The notes under the pieces: model-generated | The model's input: only the letters and a program-made list of their open reading frames with translations | The model's database searches: none | Told to the model about the DNA's origin: nothing | Shown: positions 18,781 through 28,284 of the stretch, one piece after another | Layout of the letters: each line of letters starts with the position of its first letter | How positions within the stretch are numbered: position 1 is the first letter of the stretch | Translations under genes and position numbers: made by a program | Assembly (NCBI GenBank): GCA_024401115.1 | Contig: JAKSLP010000012.1 | Coordinates: 1 to 64,000 of the forward strand | Source: Bacteroidaceae bacterium | GTDB taxonomy: Bacteria > Bacteroidota > Bacteroidia > Bacteroidales > Bacteroidaceae | Reading direction: 5' to 3' | DNA length: 64,000 nucleotides

Positions 18781-20259
18781 TTACGGGTGAAATGTTGTGT
18801 TAATTCCCGGGTCAGTAATCATCTTGTCCGACAGGCTTCGCTCGTCAATCTGAACAGGACCTGTTATCAGTTCCGGGATATTATAAGCCATCATTAAGTC
18901 GTCGTAGTACTTTTTCGGATTTTTTTGAGGAAGAAGGAACGGCTTGTGGGCTTTGCCATTGGCATCTATATAGGTGAAATATGGTTTTGTGTAAAGCCCG
19001 TCATCACGGCGGCTGCTGAATACCATCCATCTGCTGTTATGACTCCAGGAATGATAACTTTCTGAATCTTTACTGTTGGCATCATCCATGGTTATCAGAT
19101 TACCGTTCTGAAGGTCAATCAGGCACAGATCGGCATCCTTGTGCCAGATGCTCCACTGTCCATATTGCTGGCGGACAAAAGCCAGATATTTTCCATCAGG
19201 AGAAATTCGTGGAAAAGAAGTACTCAGAGAATCACGCTCTGCATTATAGACGGTATCCACTTGATTGGCAAAAGTCTGAGTCTTGGCATCAAATCCGATA
19301 CGGCAGATATTATAATGTGCCTCTTTGTAACGGTCTGGCATTGGGTCGATAGCCTTTGCGGTACAAAAGTACAAATACTTTCCGTCTGGAGAAAAAGTCG
19401 GGTAAGTTTCAAAAGCCTCTTGGCTCTTGATAAATGGGCTTGCAATCAACTCATGTGTCTTGGCATTGTATACCACCACATCGGATTCTCGGTCAAATCC
19501 TTCAAGGCGATTGGCATGACTCATGAAGAAAACCTGGTTGATAAAGTTGGTGGAGAATGCTACAAAGTCTTCTGTAGGATGCCACCCTGGATATACCAGC
19601 GAAGAAATGGTTTCCGGAGTCTTTGTGTTTATCTTCTCAATCTTTCCATGGTCTAAGACAATGGTACCTCCATGCTTGGCACGCATGTGCATAACCATCT
19701 TCTCCGGATTCTGCATCTGGAAGTTATGACAGTTCACACAGTTCATGTCTGAAACCTTATTTTCATAAATAGCCTTCTGCTCGAAAGTCTCCAGATTGCG
19801 TTGGTAAATACCCATATTGTCCCAAGGGGAATATCCCGGTGCTATCAGTCGATATGCCAAATATGGGTCAATCTCATCAGGGGCAACATGAATCAGAAAT
19901 GGGGTATAAGCACACCATTTGTTGCCTTGCTGTTTGCATACAGTCAGTTCGATGTCTTTTCCTTCCTGCTGTTTCAGCATTTCCTTCCATTTCTTTTCGG
20001 GGATATCAAAAACACCTCCCTTACCTGCAACCTGAAAGGACTGACCGCCGGCTTTGACAATCAGTTGTGTTGCCACATCCTCTGCATCCATCAACTGGAA
20101 ATTCAGGGGAGCAACATTACCGGGTATAGTAACTTCCTTATAATCTGGAAAGATATGAGCATCTTCTTTCAGCTGTTGGTCAACCTGTATATCACCCTGG
20201 CAAGAAGCCAAGGCTAGAAATAATGTTGAATATAATAGCGGTTTTTTCATCTGAATCAT
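18781..20259 (-). CDS. Lipoprotein with CxxCH heme motif and TolB-like beta-propeller, copy B
   Basis: 492-residue paralogue of the protein at 14929-16383. It has the same layout: lipobox (FLALASCQG), a beta-rich N-terminal region, the heme motif CVNCH at residues 174-178 followed by NPEKM, then PD40-type blades (WHPTEDFVAFST, FPTFSPDGKYLYFC, RISPDGKYLAFV, WSHNSRWMVFSSRR). The ATG at 20259 overlaps the stop of the membrane/TPR gene by 4 nt, so I keep it over the ATG at 20250. Conservation of CxxCH in both copies argues that it is functional. The C-terminal stretch before the stop differs from copy A. Confidence 0.8.
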   Translation of the reverse strand: MIQMKKPLLYSTLFLALASCQGDIQVDQQLKEDAHIFPDYKEVTIPGNVAPLNFQLMDAEDVATQLIVKAGGQSFQVAGKGGVFDIPEKKWKEMLKQQEGKDIELTVCKQQGNKWCAYTPFLIHVAPDEIDPYLAYRLIAPGYSPWDNMGIYQRNLETFEQKAIYENKVSDMNCVNCHNFQMQNPEKMVMHMRAKHGGTIVLDHGKIEKINTKTPETISSLVYPGWHPTEDFVAFSTNFINQVFFMSHANRLEGFDRESDVVVYNAKTHELIASPFIKSQEAFETYPTFSPDGKYLYFCTAKAIDPMPDRYKEAHYNICRIGFDAKTQTFANQVDTVYNAERDSLSTSFPRISPDGKYLAFVRQQYGQWSIWHKDADLCLIDLQNGNLITMDDANSKDSESYHSWSHNSRWMVFSSRRDDGLYTKPYFTYIDANGKAHKPFLLPQKNPKKYYDDLMMAYNIPELITGPVQIDERSLSDKMITDPGINTTFHP

Positions 20260-22022
20260 TTAAACATGAAGTTATACCATGTGGTGTTGCCATATTCCTT
20301 TCTCAAAGCCTGAGCAGGATGAACGCCCTGACGTTCAGCCCTGTCAAGGTCTGTCATGAATTTCTTATATCGCTCGATATTCTCCTCGCTTACCCCATGC
20401 TCCCGGCAGTAATCGAAGTTGAAATCATTAACTAAAAGAAATGCTTCCTGCAAATGCTGAGGGAATGGATTCAATACCGGAGTCTGATAGAATGTTTCCA
20501 CAAAACGGTTGATATCATCCTGATCACGATAGATAAACAGATAGGCTATCATGTAATCACGGGCTGCAGTATCCTCTGGATTAGTTTCCAATGTCTTATA
20601 CAAACAAATCTCAGGATCGAGTGTAAATGTGTCATCCGTAGGAAGCGATTTACGCATTCTTCCTAAATCTGCATCAGCCATGATAGCCTTATCATTATAC
20701 AGGAAGGTTCTCATATGCTTAGCCCATTCGCGATAGCGCCAACTCTTTTCCAAAAGAGTTATGTATTTGTCCACAACTTCGTATGCTCCTTTTATCAAGT
20801 TTGTCTTGATAAGCATCTGCAGCATATTCGGATTACCGTAATGTGTCAGCACAAAGGTGTCATGTGCATGATTCTGTGCACCACCCATATCGCCCATCTG
20901 GTAATTCACATGGGCATAAATGAATGTCAATGCTGCCTGGTTGTCATCAAACTCATGGAATACAACGATATTCTGCGGATCCAACTGCTCATAATTAAAG
21001 AAATGGGTCAACATCATGCCTTTCTTGGATAATGCCAAATTCACATAATTCATTATCAAGTAATTCTTGGTATGTGCATAAGGGTTACGCAAAATTTCAT
21101 CCCATTCTTCTGCCACCACATGATGCTGAAGCTCAAGAAGAATATCAACATCCTTCTTATTCTGCTCGCTTTTACTGTATACCAAAAATCCTACGCCAAA
21201 TGACAGTACCAGGCAGAAGGCAATCCGTGCCTTAAGTACCGGTTCTTTCATCTTGGCTGATAAACCATACAAAATAGGCAGAGCCAATAATGAGATCCAT
21301 GAATACTTGCATGTATCGGGCAGTGGCAATAAGTAATTATAGAATAAATCTTGGGTAAATGCTTTCGAGTTTGAAGGTAACCAGCACCAACGTACGGCAT
21401 AGAAAATAGCTAAAGCGGCCAAGACCAATGAGGTAAGCTGATAGAACCAACGTTCCTTACCACAGAAAGCATCAAACAGAATGACATAAATAGCAAATAG
21501 CAGGGACATCGGTCCTGCCATCCAGAAAAGGAGCAGAGTCATTCCGAGAGTCAATAAAACACGGGGATAAAGTGCAACTTTACTGATCCATTTCCCATAG
21601 ATAGCCATGAATAGGGTAAGAATCACCAGGCACATGAAGCCCCAATAATGATAATTGGCATCATTCAGATTGCTCAACTCAAACACAAAAGGAATGATAC
21701 ACAATGGATAGAGCCATCGGTGAACAGATATCGGTTTTACCGATACCCACAAGCAAAGTGAAGCTATTGTTGCAAGGATAGCCGTAATGATAGGACCTGC
21801 CCAAGGCATGTAGAACAACTGGGTTACGTAATGGGCCTTAAAAAGAGCAAGACCACCAACACCACTGTAACGATCCCATAACAAATCCCAATCCCAGGCC
21901 AGAATCTGTTGCTGTTCGCGATCAAAAAAAACATATTGCTGCACTTCCTGCAGTAAATAGCCCGAAACTACCATAAAGCATAACGCCAGGAGATAGGGCA
22001 AGTATCGTTCAATCTTTTGCAT
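20256..22022 (-). CDS. Multi-pass membrane protein with TPR-like C-terminal half (DUF6057-like), copy B
   Basis: 588 residues; homologue of the protein at 13208-14932, with the same order of N-terminal transmembrane helices (YLPYLLALCFMVVSGYLL, MTLLLFWMAGPMSLLFAIYV) and a helical soluble C-terminal half (NYVNLALSKKGMMLTHFFNY, TFIYAHVNYQMGDMGGAQNH). It heads a three-gene minus-strand unit: membrane/TPR protein, heme-motif lipoprotein, glycosidase. It is separated from SusD2 by a terminator and has its own -7 element. The function is unknown. The soluble half probably projects from the inner membrane, but its side was not determined. Confidence 0.75.
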   Translation of the reverse strand: MQKIERYLPYLLALCFMVVSGYLLQEVQQYVFFDREQQQILAWDWDLLWDRYSGVGGLALFKAHYVTQLFYMPWAGPIITAILATIASLCLWVSVKPISVHRWLYPLCIIPFVFELSNLNDANYHYWGFMCLVILTLFMAIYGKWISKVALYPRVLLTLGMTLLLFWMAGPMSLLFAIYVILFDAFCGKERWFYQLTSLVLAALAIFYAVRWCWLPSNSKAFTQDLFYNYLLPLPDTCKYSWISLLALPILYGLSAKMKEPVLKARIAFCLVLSFGVGFLVYSKSEQNKKDVDILLELQHHVVAEEWDEILRNPYAHTKNYLIMNYVNLALSKKGMMLTHFFNYEQLDPQNIVVFHEFDDNQAALTFIYAHVNYQMGDMGGAQNHAHDTFVLTHYGNPNMLQMLIKTNLIKGAYEVVDKYITLLEKSWRYREWAKHMRTFLYNDKAIMADADLGRMRKSLPTDDTFTLDPEICLYKTLETNPEDTAARDYMIAYLFIYRDQDDINRFVETFYQTPVLNPFPQHLQEAFLLVNDFNFDYCREHGVSEENIERYKKFMTDLDRAERQGVHPAQALRKEYGNTTWYNFMFK

Positions 22023-22041
22023 TCAAATAACTATTATTTGG

Positions 22042-22049
22042 CAAAGTTA
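22042..22049 (-). promoter_or_regulatory. -7 promoter element for the minus-strand membrane/heme/glycosidase unit
   Basis: On the minus strand this reads TAACTTTG, the same octamer as the SusC3 promoter, 20 bp before the ATG at 22022. A -33 TTTG at the usual spacing is not evident. Confidence 0.5.
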
Positions 22050-22092
22050 AGCATAATAATCGAGATTGAGCGATTTCTTAACAAATAAAAAA

Positions 22093-22112
22093 GAGGAGGC
22101 CTGAGCCCCCTC
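22093..22112 (-). terminator. Terminator after SusD2
   Basis: The arms gaggaggc and gccccctc (one mismatch) enclose a 4-nt loop. The minus-strand transcript then runs into a T run (complement of 22087-22092). It separates SusC2/SusD2 from the downstream unit. Confidence 0.65.
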
Positions 22113-22138
22113 TTTTATAAAAGTGATTTTTGTTACAA

Positions 22139-23947
22139 TTAGTAACCCCAAGCCTGCTTCAAGTTGGTGTTCAAAGCCATCTGATCAGCAGGGATAGGCC
22201 AAACATAGGTGTGACCATCTGGAAGGCTATATGCAGATGCAGAACCGTTAACAGGAACACCTACATAACGGTCTGGTGTTGGCTGGTTCAGGATAGCATA
22301 ACGGATCATATCCTGACGGCGGGTACCTTCCCATGCCAACTCCTTCTGACGCTCCTCAGAGATTACCTGCATGTTGATGTCAGTCAGAGGCTCCAAGCCT
22401 ACACGAGCACGTACATCATTGATTTCTGACAAAGCAGTTCCCTTATCACCCTTACGGTACTCTGCCTCTGCACGCATCATCTTAGCATCAGCAAAACGGA
22501 ATACTACCAAGTCATTACCTGGATAGCTGGCATTTGAAGTACCGAAGTCGAATGCATACTTGCGGAAACGAGCACCTGCACTCTTAACTACGTGCTGGAA
22601 GAACTCATCAGGAGTAGCCTCGCCATAGTACTTAGCAGCAGCCTGCTTAGCCTTAATAGCAGCCTCAGAGTTGCTCATATCTACTACAGACCACAATGGC
22701 ATATACTCCAGAGCCAACTCACTCTTGCTTACATCAACACCATTGTTGAAACCATCAGTTACACGAGCACCAGTCTCATTAACATAGTCACGATCGATGT
22801 AGAAGTTCATCTCGAAACGTGGGTCGCATGTAGACAGATCCTGACGATCCTCGGTGTAACCATACTGCTTAGCCAACCAAGTAGTAGCACATGGACCGTT
22901 CCAAGAAGAGAAGCCCTTATATGCAGGGTGACCAGCATGGTTGTAGTGCCATGAACGACGTTGGTGATCCCAACCGCGCTTATAGGTTACAGCATCATTA
23001 GGAATAGTCCAAATGTTCTCTACTGAGTTCTCGTTGGTAACTGCAAAGTTCTCCTGATATGAAGGAGACAGACTATAACCTAAGTCTTCCAACTTATTAA
23101 CACAATAGATAGTAGCATCCAATGAATTCATGGTCTGACCGTCAATGGTCAAGCTCTGAGCCTTCATCAACTCAGTAATCTGTGTAGCCTTATCCTCGCT
23201 AACAGTATTCTTACCGGTCATATCTGCACCCATGTAATCCTTTGACCAGTTAGCCTGGGTAGGATCCAACTGCATCCAAGAAGCGTTCAACGCCAACTTA
23301 GCCAATACCATGTAAGCAACAGGCTGTGTCATACGGCCAAAGTAAGTACCAGACTTCTGAGCCATTGCTGTGCTCAGGTGAGGCAGACACTCGGTCAGTT
23401 CCTTAACAACGAACTTAAATACTTCTGGACGTGCAGTAGGAGCAGTCTCAGCAGTACTCTGCTCAGGAGAGGTAACAACTGGAACATTACCGTACAAATC
23501 TACCAAATGATAGTACAGGAATGCACGGTAAGCGCGAAGCTCAAAGATATAATCATTGGCAGCTGAAGAGTTAATCTCACCAAGCTTAGCGATAGCGCTG
23601 TTTGCCTTTGCAATAGTAGCAAACAAGTTAGACCAACCTGCCTGACCTCCGTGAGAAGGAAGGATGTTGTGAGTAAACTTGTTCTGTGGCACACCACCAT
23701 CTACCCAGTCACCCAGACGACCAGGAACAAAAAACTCATCGGATACGAAGTTGGAAGCATCAGCAAGAGTTGTGTTCTGAAGGTTACCTAACTCATTGTA
23801 CACTGCAGCTACAGTATTCAGGTAAACCAGGGTCTCACTCTTCATAGCTTCCTCCTCAGAGAAAGAACTCTCTGGGTTCTCATCCAGACTACAAGCAGTC
23901 AGCATGCCAGCTGCAAGTAAAAGTGAACCGAAAATATATTTTTTCAT
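22139..23947 (-). CDS. SusD/RagB-family lipoprotein (SusD2)
   Basis: 602 residues, the same length as SusD1 and strongly similar throughout (for example EGTRRQDMIRYAILNQPT and VWPIPADQMALN). The lipid cysteine is in GMLTACSLDE, with the acidic residues expected for surface export. The coding sequences differ at many positions, unlike the identical blocks in the two SusC genes. It is the ligand-binding partner of SusC2 and lies 22 bp downstream of it. Confidence 0.95.
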   Translation of the reverse strand: MKKYIFGSLLLAAGMLTACSLDENPESSFSEEEAMKSETLVYLNTVAAVYNELGNLQNTTLADASNFVSDEFFVPGRLGDWVDGGVPQNKFTHNILPSHGGQAGWSNLFATIAKANSAIAKLGEINSSAANDYIFELRAYRAFLYYHLVDLYGNVPVVTSPEQSTAETAPTARPEVFKFVVKELTECLPHLSTAMAQKSGTYFGRMTQPVAYMVLAKLALNASWMQLDPTQANWSKDYMGADMTGKNTVSEDKATQITELMKAQSLTIDGQTMNSLDATIYCVNKLEDLGYSLSPSYQENFAVTNENSVENIWTIPNDAVTYKRGWDHQRRSWHYNHAGHPAYKGFSSWNGPCATTWLAKQYGYTEDRQDLSTCDPRFEMNFYIDRDYVNETGARVTDGFNNGVDVSKSELALEYMPLWSVVDMSNSEAAIKAKQAAAKYYGEATPDEFFQHVVKSAGARFRKYAFDFGTSNASYPGNDLVVFRFADAKMMRAEAEYRKGDKGTALSEINDVRARVGLEPLTDINMQVISEERQKELAWEGTRRQDMIRYAILNQPTPDRYVGVPVNGSASAYSLPDGHTYVWPIPADQMALNTNLKQAWGY

Positions 23948-23969
23948 ATTACTATACTATTTGAGGTTA

Positions 23970-26957
23970 TTAGAATGTTACGTTCAACTGCAGAGAGAAG
24001 GTACGCTGCAATGGGTAAACGCGCTTATCATCAACACCCATGTTACCTACAGTACCCTCACCGATTGACTCAAGACCTGAGATAGAGGTAGAGTTGATCA
24101 GTGGAGTCAGACCTGAATAACCAGTGAATGTAGCTACGTTGTTGCAAGACAATGCCAAACGCAGGTTCTGGATAGCCTTAACGTTCTTCATGTTGAAGTT
24201 GTAACCCAAAGTGATATACTCCAAGTTCACGTAATCACCCTTCTCCAACCAGTAGTCAGAGTTGATGATACCGTAGATACCCTTACCGTTACCACCGGTA
24301 GGAGCAGCTGCCAGAACGTTGTAAGCATTGATCATGTTCATGTTCATGTAAGTCTCAGAAGTACCGTTGTAGATCTTGTGACCGAATGCACCGTTGAACT
24401 GTGCAGTCAAATCCCAGTTCTTGTACTTGAATGCCAGGTTCAAACCTGCAGTCATCTTAGGCAGAGCCTGACCAGCGATGTAGCGGTCACCACCCTCGGT
24501 AGAAGTATCGATCTTACCGTCACCGTTCAGATCCTCCAGGATGTAGTTGCCGGTCTCATCAAAGCCCTTGAACTTAGGGATGAAGAATGTACCAACAGGC
24601 TGACCCTCGATCAGGTAAGTAGTACCACGACCATCTGACAAACCTGATGAACCGTATACACCAGCGATCTCAATGTGCTCAGCAGTGCTCAGCTCCTGAC
24701 CCTTATAGGTACCGTGCAGAGACTTCAGCTTATTCTTCTGGAATGCAGCATTGAAGTTAGCAGTGAAGGTGAAGTCCTTAGTCTTAACGATGTCACCACC
24801 GATTGCGAACTCGAAACCGTTGTTGGTCATCTCACCGATGTTAGCCAACAGAGTACCATAGGTAAATGGAGGAACAGGTACAGAATAGTTGTACAACATG
24901 TTTGAAGTAGTAGACATGTAGTAGTCCAAAGTTACGTTCAAACGACCACCGAAGAACTGACCATCAACACCAACGTCAAAGGTCTTCTTGGTCTCCCACT
25001 GCAGGTCTGGGTTAGAGTTCTGAGTGATAGAGTAAGTAGTAGTCTGAGTACTGTTGTAGATAGTGGTACCTGAAGGGTTCATCAACTGCAATGAGTTGTA
25101 AGCAGAGATAGCATCCTGGTTACCGGTAACACCATAACCTGCACGCAACTTCAAGTTGTTTACGTTAGGATTACCCTTCAACCAAGACTCGTTGCTGATA
25201 ATCCAAGCAACAGATGCTGATGGGAACCAACCCCACTTGTGATTTGCACCCAGCTTAGAAGAACCATCGGTACGTACGTTAACGGTAGCGATGTAACGAT
25301 CAGCGAACATGTAGTTCAAACGTGCCATGTAAGACATCAGCTTGTACTGGCTCTTGTTTGACTGAACATCACCCCAGTTTACGGTAGAACCAGCCTGCAT
25401 GTTGTTGTAACCAAAGTAGTTGGTCTCAAAACCCTTAGACTGTGCACGGTTGTAGCCAGTGTTGTAAACCTGACCCTCCATCAATGCCAGAGCATCGATA
25501 TGGTGCTTACCCAGATCCTTGGTATAAGACAACTGAACGTTACCCATCATATCTGAACGGTTGGTGTTACGGATATCAGCACGACCGTTATCACCCAAAC
25601 CCTGATAAATGTTGTTAGGGATATAGGTCTTGGTCTGCATACCGATAGTAGTATAAGAACCGAAAGCACTCAGGTTCAAGCCTTCCAGGATAGTCCAGGT
25701 AGCCTTAGCATGAGCATTCAGAACGTTTACATCCATGGTATTGTCGATAGTCAAAATACCTGCAGGGTTGTAAGCATTTACACCGGCATCGTTCTGACGA
25801 TAGATACCATCAACTGGCTCAGCAGAATAAGTAGGGATACAAGCAAATACAGAGTTCCATGTACGGGTTGGGTTGTAAACTGACTTACCCTGACGCAGAG
25901 AACCCATCAGACCCATCTCGAACTTCAGCTTCTTGTTGAATGCAAACTGAGTAGCATCCATCTTAGCGGTGTAGTTCATCATATCAGAGTTCTTCTTCAG
26001 CAAACCCTGGTTCTGGATAACACCTACAGAAGCACGCATGTTACCATTCTCGTTACCGGTGGTAAATGCGATGTTGTGGTTCTGAGTAATGGTTGTTGAA
26101 CGGGTAACCTCATCATACCAATTGGTACGGAAACCTTCATCGATACCACCAGGCTGCTTAACATAGTCTTCTGGAGACAGCATCTCCAACTTCTTGTAGG
26201 TAGAACCGATACCGAACTGACCAGAGTAGTCAATCTTAGCAACACCAGCCTTACCCTTAGTAGTAGTAACTACGATTACACCGGCAGCACCACGAGAACC
26301 GTACTGAGCGGTTTCAGATGCATCCTTCAAGATGGTCATGGTCTCAATATCGTTTGAAGACAGAGCCTGCAACATACGCATGTCACCGAATACACCATCA
26401 ACGATAACCAAAGGATCATTACCACCAGCCAGAGAGGAGACACCACGGATAGCGATGTTTGAAGCGGCCATTGGGTCACCACCACCTGCAGAGGTGATAG
26501 ATACACCGGCAACCTTACCCTTCAATGCATCAGCAGCACCCAGGACAGCACCCTTGTTCATGTCTTCCTTCTTTACACGGTCAACAGCACCTGATACGGT
26601 ACGCTTCGAACCGGTAGCATAACCAACGACCATTACCTCGTCCAATGCCTGTGAATCCTCCTTCAAGGTAGCATTGATTGTGTTCTGACCGTTAACAGCA
26701 ATCTCCAAGTTGTTATAACCAACATAAGAGAAAACCAATGTGGCGTTGCGGCCAACGCCTTCGATAGCGTAATTTCCGTCGAAATCGGTAATAGTACCAT
26801 TGGTAGTACCCTTAACGAGTACGTTAGCACCAATAATAGGCTCACCTGTTTCGTCTTTAACTACACCCTTAACTGTAATCTGCGCAAAAGCAGTTACAGC
26901 CAGCAAGAAAGTTGCAACAAACGACAACAATCTTTTTCCTAATAGGCTTTTAGTCAT
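23970..26957 (-). CDS. SusC-family TonB-dependent outer-membrane receptor (SusC2)
   Basis: About 995 residues. The ATG at 26957 starts the same signal peptide as SusC1; the longer frame from 27014 runs through the recombination-site region and is not used. Domain order is as in SusC1: signal peptide, carboxypeptidase-like domain, TonB-box-like EVMVVGYATG, plug, barrel ending FSLQLNVTF. Differences from SusC1 cluster in the segments between perfectly identical blocks, for example PEDYVKQPGGIDEGF in place of PEQYVATDGGVDAGF. No full-consensus promoter was found between it and the recombinase gene, so it may be silent or weakly expressed in the orientation shown (inference). Confidence 0.94.
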   Translation of the reverse strand: MTKSLLGKRLLSFVATFLLAVTAFAQITVKGVVKDETGEPIIGANVLVKGTTNGTITDFDGNYAIEGVGRNATLVFSYVGYNNLEIAVNGQNTINATLKEDSQALDEVMVVGYATGSKRTVSGAVDRVKKEDMNKGAVLGAADALKGKVAGVSITSAGGGDPMAASNIAIRGVSSLAGGNDPLVIVDGVFGDMRMLQALSSNDIETMTILKDASETAQYGSRGAAGVIVVTTTKGKAGVAKIDYSGQFGIGSTYKKLEMLSPEDYVKQPGGIDEGFRTNWYDEVTRSTTITQNHNIAFTTGNENGNMRASVGVIQNQGLLKKNSDMMNYTAKMDATQFAFNKKLKFEMGLMGSLRQGKSVYNPTRTWNSVFACIPTYSAEPVDGIYRQNDAGVNAYNPAGILTIDNTMDVNVLNAHAKATWTILEGLNLSAFGSYTTIGMQTKTYIPNNIYQGLGDNGRADIRNTNRSDMMGNVQLSYTKDLGKHHIDALALMEGQVYNTGYNRAQSKGFETNYFGYNNMQAGSTVNWGDVQSNKSQYKLMSYMARLNYMFADRYIATVNVRTDGSSKLGANHKWGWFPSASVAWIISNESWLKGNPNVNNLKLRAGYGVTGNQDAISAYNSLQLMNPSGTTIYNSTQTTTYSITQNSNPDLQWETKKTFDVGVDGQFFGGRLNVTLDYYMSTTSNMLYNYSVPVPPFTYGTLLANIGEMTNNGFEFAIGGDIVKTKDFTFTANFNAAFQKNKLKSLHGTYKGQELSTAEHIEIAGVYGSSGLSDGRGTTYLIEGQPVGTFFIPKFKGFDETGNYILEDLNGDGKIDTSTEGGDRYIAGQALPKMTAGLNLAFKYKNWDLTAQFNGAFGHKIYNGTSETYMNMNMINAYNVLAAAPTGGNGKGIYGIINSDYWLEKGDYVNLEYITLGYNFNMKNVKAIQNLRLALSCNNVATFTGYSGLTPLINSTSISGLESIGEGTVGNMGVDDKRVYPLQRTFSLQLNVTF

Positions 26958-26975
26958 AATAAGATTAGGTTTTAG
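26773..26975 (-). repeat. 203-bp perfect inverted repeat, right copy (SusC2 leader and 5' coding end)
   Basis: Exact reverse complement of 2860-3062. The outer edge (26975) coincides with the end of the 11-bp arm ttaggttttag, part of a local inverted repeat next to the recombinase gene. Confidence 0.9.
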
Positions 26976-27011
26976 AATCTTGTCCAAGAGGCTTATTTGC
27001 CTAAAACCTAA
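26965..27011. repeat. 11-bp inverted repeat at the recombinase-side boundary
   Basis: The arms ttaggttttag (26965-26975) and ctaaaacctaa (27001-27011) are exact reverse complements with a 25-bp spacer. The inner arm belongs to the 203-bp repeat; the outer arm is present only on this side. It could be part of a recombinase binding site, or a hairpin in the SusC2 leader starting 7 nt upstream of the ATG. The outer arm also contains TAGGTTTT on the minus strand, one base off a -7 box, with GTTG 20 bp upstream. Confidence 0.7.
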
Positions 27012-27059
27012 CATCTTGTGTCGTTTATTGCAACCCTAAGTAACAAATTCGTATCAAAC

Positions 27060-28250
27060 TTAATTGAATTTCGGTATCAAATTTATTGCTTCTTCTTTTT
27101 TCTTATCCACAATCTTCGCATAGATTTGTGTTGTATTTATGCTTCTGTGACCTAACAGCTTACTGACTGTATAGATATCGGCTCCCAGTGTCAGCATCAT
27201 CGTAGCGTGGGTATGCCTGGCTACATGAAATGTGATATGTTTGTTCACACCGGCATTTATTGCCCATTTTAAGAGGTGATGATTAATGCTGGTGTCAGAC
27301 CGTAACGGGAAAATCAGGTTTTCGCTTTTCTTTTCCTCGTTTTCCGGTAACCATCTTATCGCTTCACTTGACAAGGGTAAAGTGAGGACCTCTTGTGTCT
27401 TTTTCATCCGAATATGCAGTTTGGTCTGATGCTCTCCGATGTCAATATTGTTCCATTTCAATCTCCGGATGTCACTGATTCTTAACCCGCACATGCAACT
27501 GAACAAAAAAGCATGCTTTAGCATGTTGTCCTCGCATTCTGTGTTTATCAGACGTTGGATTTCATCCAAACTCAAATACGGTCGTTCCGGTGGTATGATT
27601 CGTATGTTTTTCCGTAGCTCAAAACCCAATGTCGGGTTAAAATTAATGATTCCTTCTTTGTGCGCCCGGTTTAGAACATTTCGCAGAATGGCATAATAAC
27701 ATCCGATAGAATTAGGACTTAAACCTTTTTTTACATAATTTTTCCCATGTTTCTGATTTAAATGACAACTTTTTAGAAAAGTCACAAAATCCGAAAGAAA
27801 CTTTCGATTAATGTCGGAGAATGGAATAGGGCAGCCTCTAAAATCCTTTAATTTATTCATCACATTCTGGATGGAGCGGATATAGTTGTCAGATTGGACA
27901 TCCCATTCCCTTTGGCACATCTCGTCCATGTACTTCAAGACATCTTCTCTGCATCGCTCCTGGTTGTCAAATCCATGGATTCCGTTTTGTAGTTCTACAA
28001 TTCGCTTGCTTTGGATGGCTTTTGCCAGAGCCAATGTCTTAGCGTTTTTTTCTTGATCTTCTTTGGTTTGCGCCGGAATAAGGTAAAGCTTAAGAAATTC
28101 GTAAGTGTGTTTTCCTCCCACATGGCTGCCGTTTCTCACAATATCACCATTGTAATACTCCAGATAAATTGATTTGTTCCCACCTTTCAGATTTCGAAAC
28201 CTGAGCTTTACCGGTTCCTTAGGTTTGATTTTCTTTTGATACTTCTTCAT
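27060..28250 (-). CDS. Tyrosine site-specific recombinase (phage-integrase family)
   Basis: 396 residues. It catalyses strand exchange between specific sites through a covalent 3'-phosphotyrosine. An N-terminal arm-type region (about 1-110) is followed by a SAM-like core-binding domain (about 115-205). The catalytic domain has Arg257 in MCGLRISDIRRL, HVARHTHAT (the HxxR motif), LLGHRS and the nucleophile Tyr377 in TTQIYAKI. All catalytic residues appear intact. It is co-oriented with SusC2, and only 102 bp separate its stop from the SusC2 ATG, with the boundary inverted repeat in between. Recombinases of this family drive SusC/SusD inversion in Bacteroides fragilis; acting on the 2860/26975 repeat pair is the natural hypothesis here. 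Confidence 0.92.
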   Translation of the reverse strand: MKKYQKKIKPKEPVKLRFRNLKGGNKSIYLEYYNGDIVRNGSHVGGKHTYEFLKLYLIPAQTKEDQEKNAKTLALAKAIQSKRIVELQNGIHGFDNQERCREDVLKYMDEMCQREWDVQSDNYIRSIQNVMNKLKDFRGCPIPFSDINRKFLSDFVTFLKSCHLNQKHGKNYVKKGLSPNSIGCYYAILRNVLNRAHKEGIINFNPTLGFELRKNIRIIPPERPYLSLDEIQRLINTECEDNMLKHAFLFSCMCGLRISDIRRLKWNNIDIGEHQTKLHIRMKKTQEVLTLPLSSEAIRWLPENEEKKSENLIFPLRSDTSINHHLLKWAINAGVNKHITFHVARHTHATMMLTLGADIYTVSKLLGHRSINTTQIYAKIVDKKKEEAINLIPKFN

Positions 28251-28284
28251 GTCATAGTTTTATTGGTAAGTGGATTGATCTTTC

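Noticed and set aside
26958..27014. Extended SusC2 start at 27014
   Set aside because: Would translate the boundary inverted repeat and precede a normal signal peptide identical to that of SusC1.
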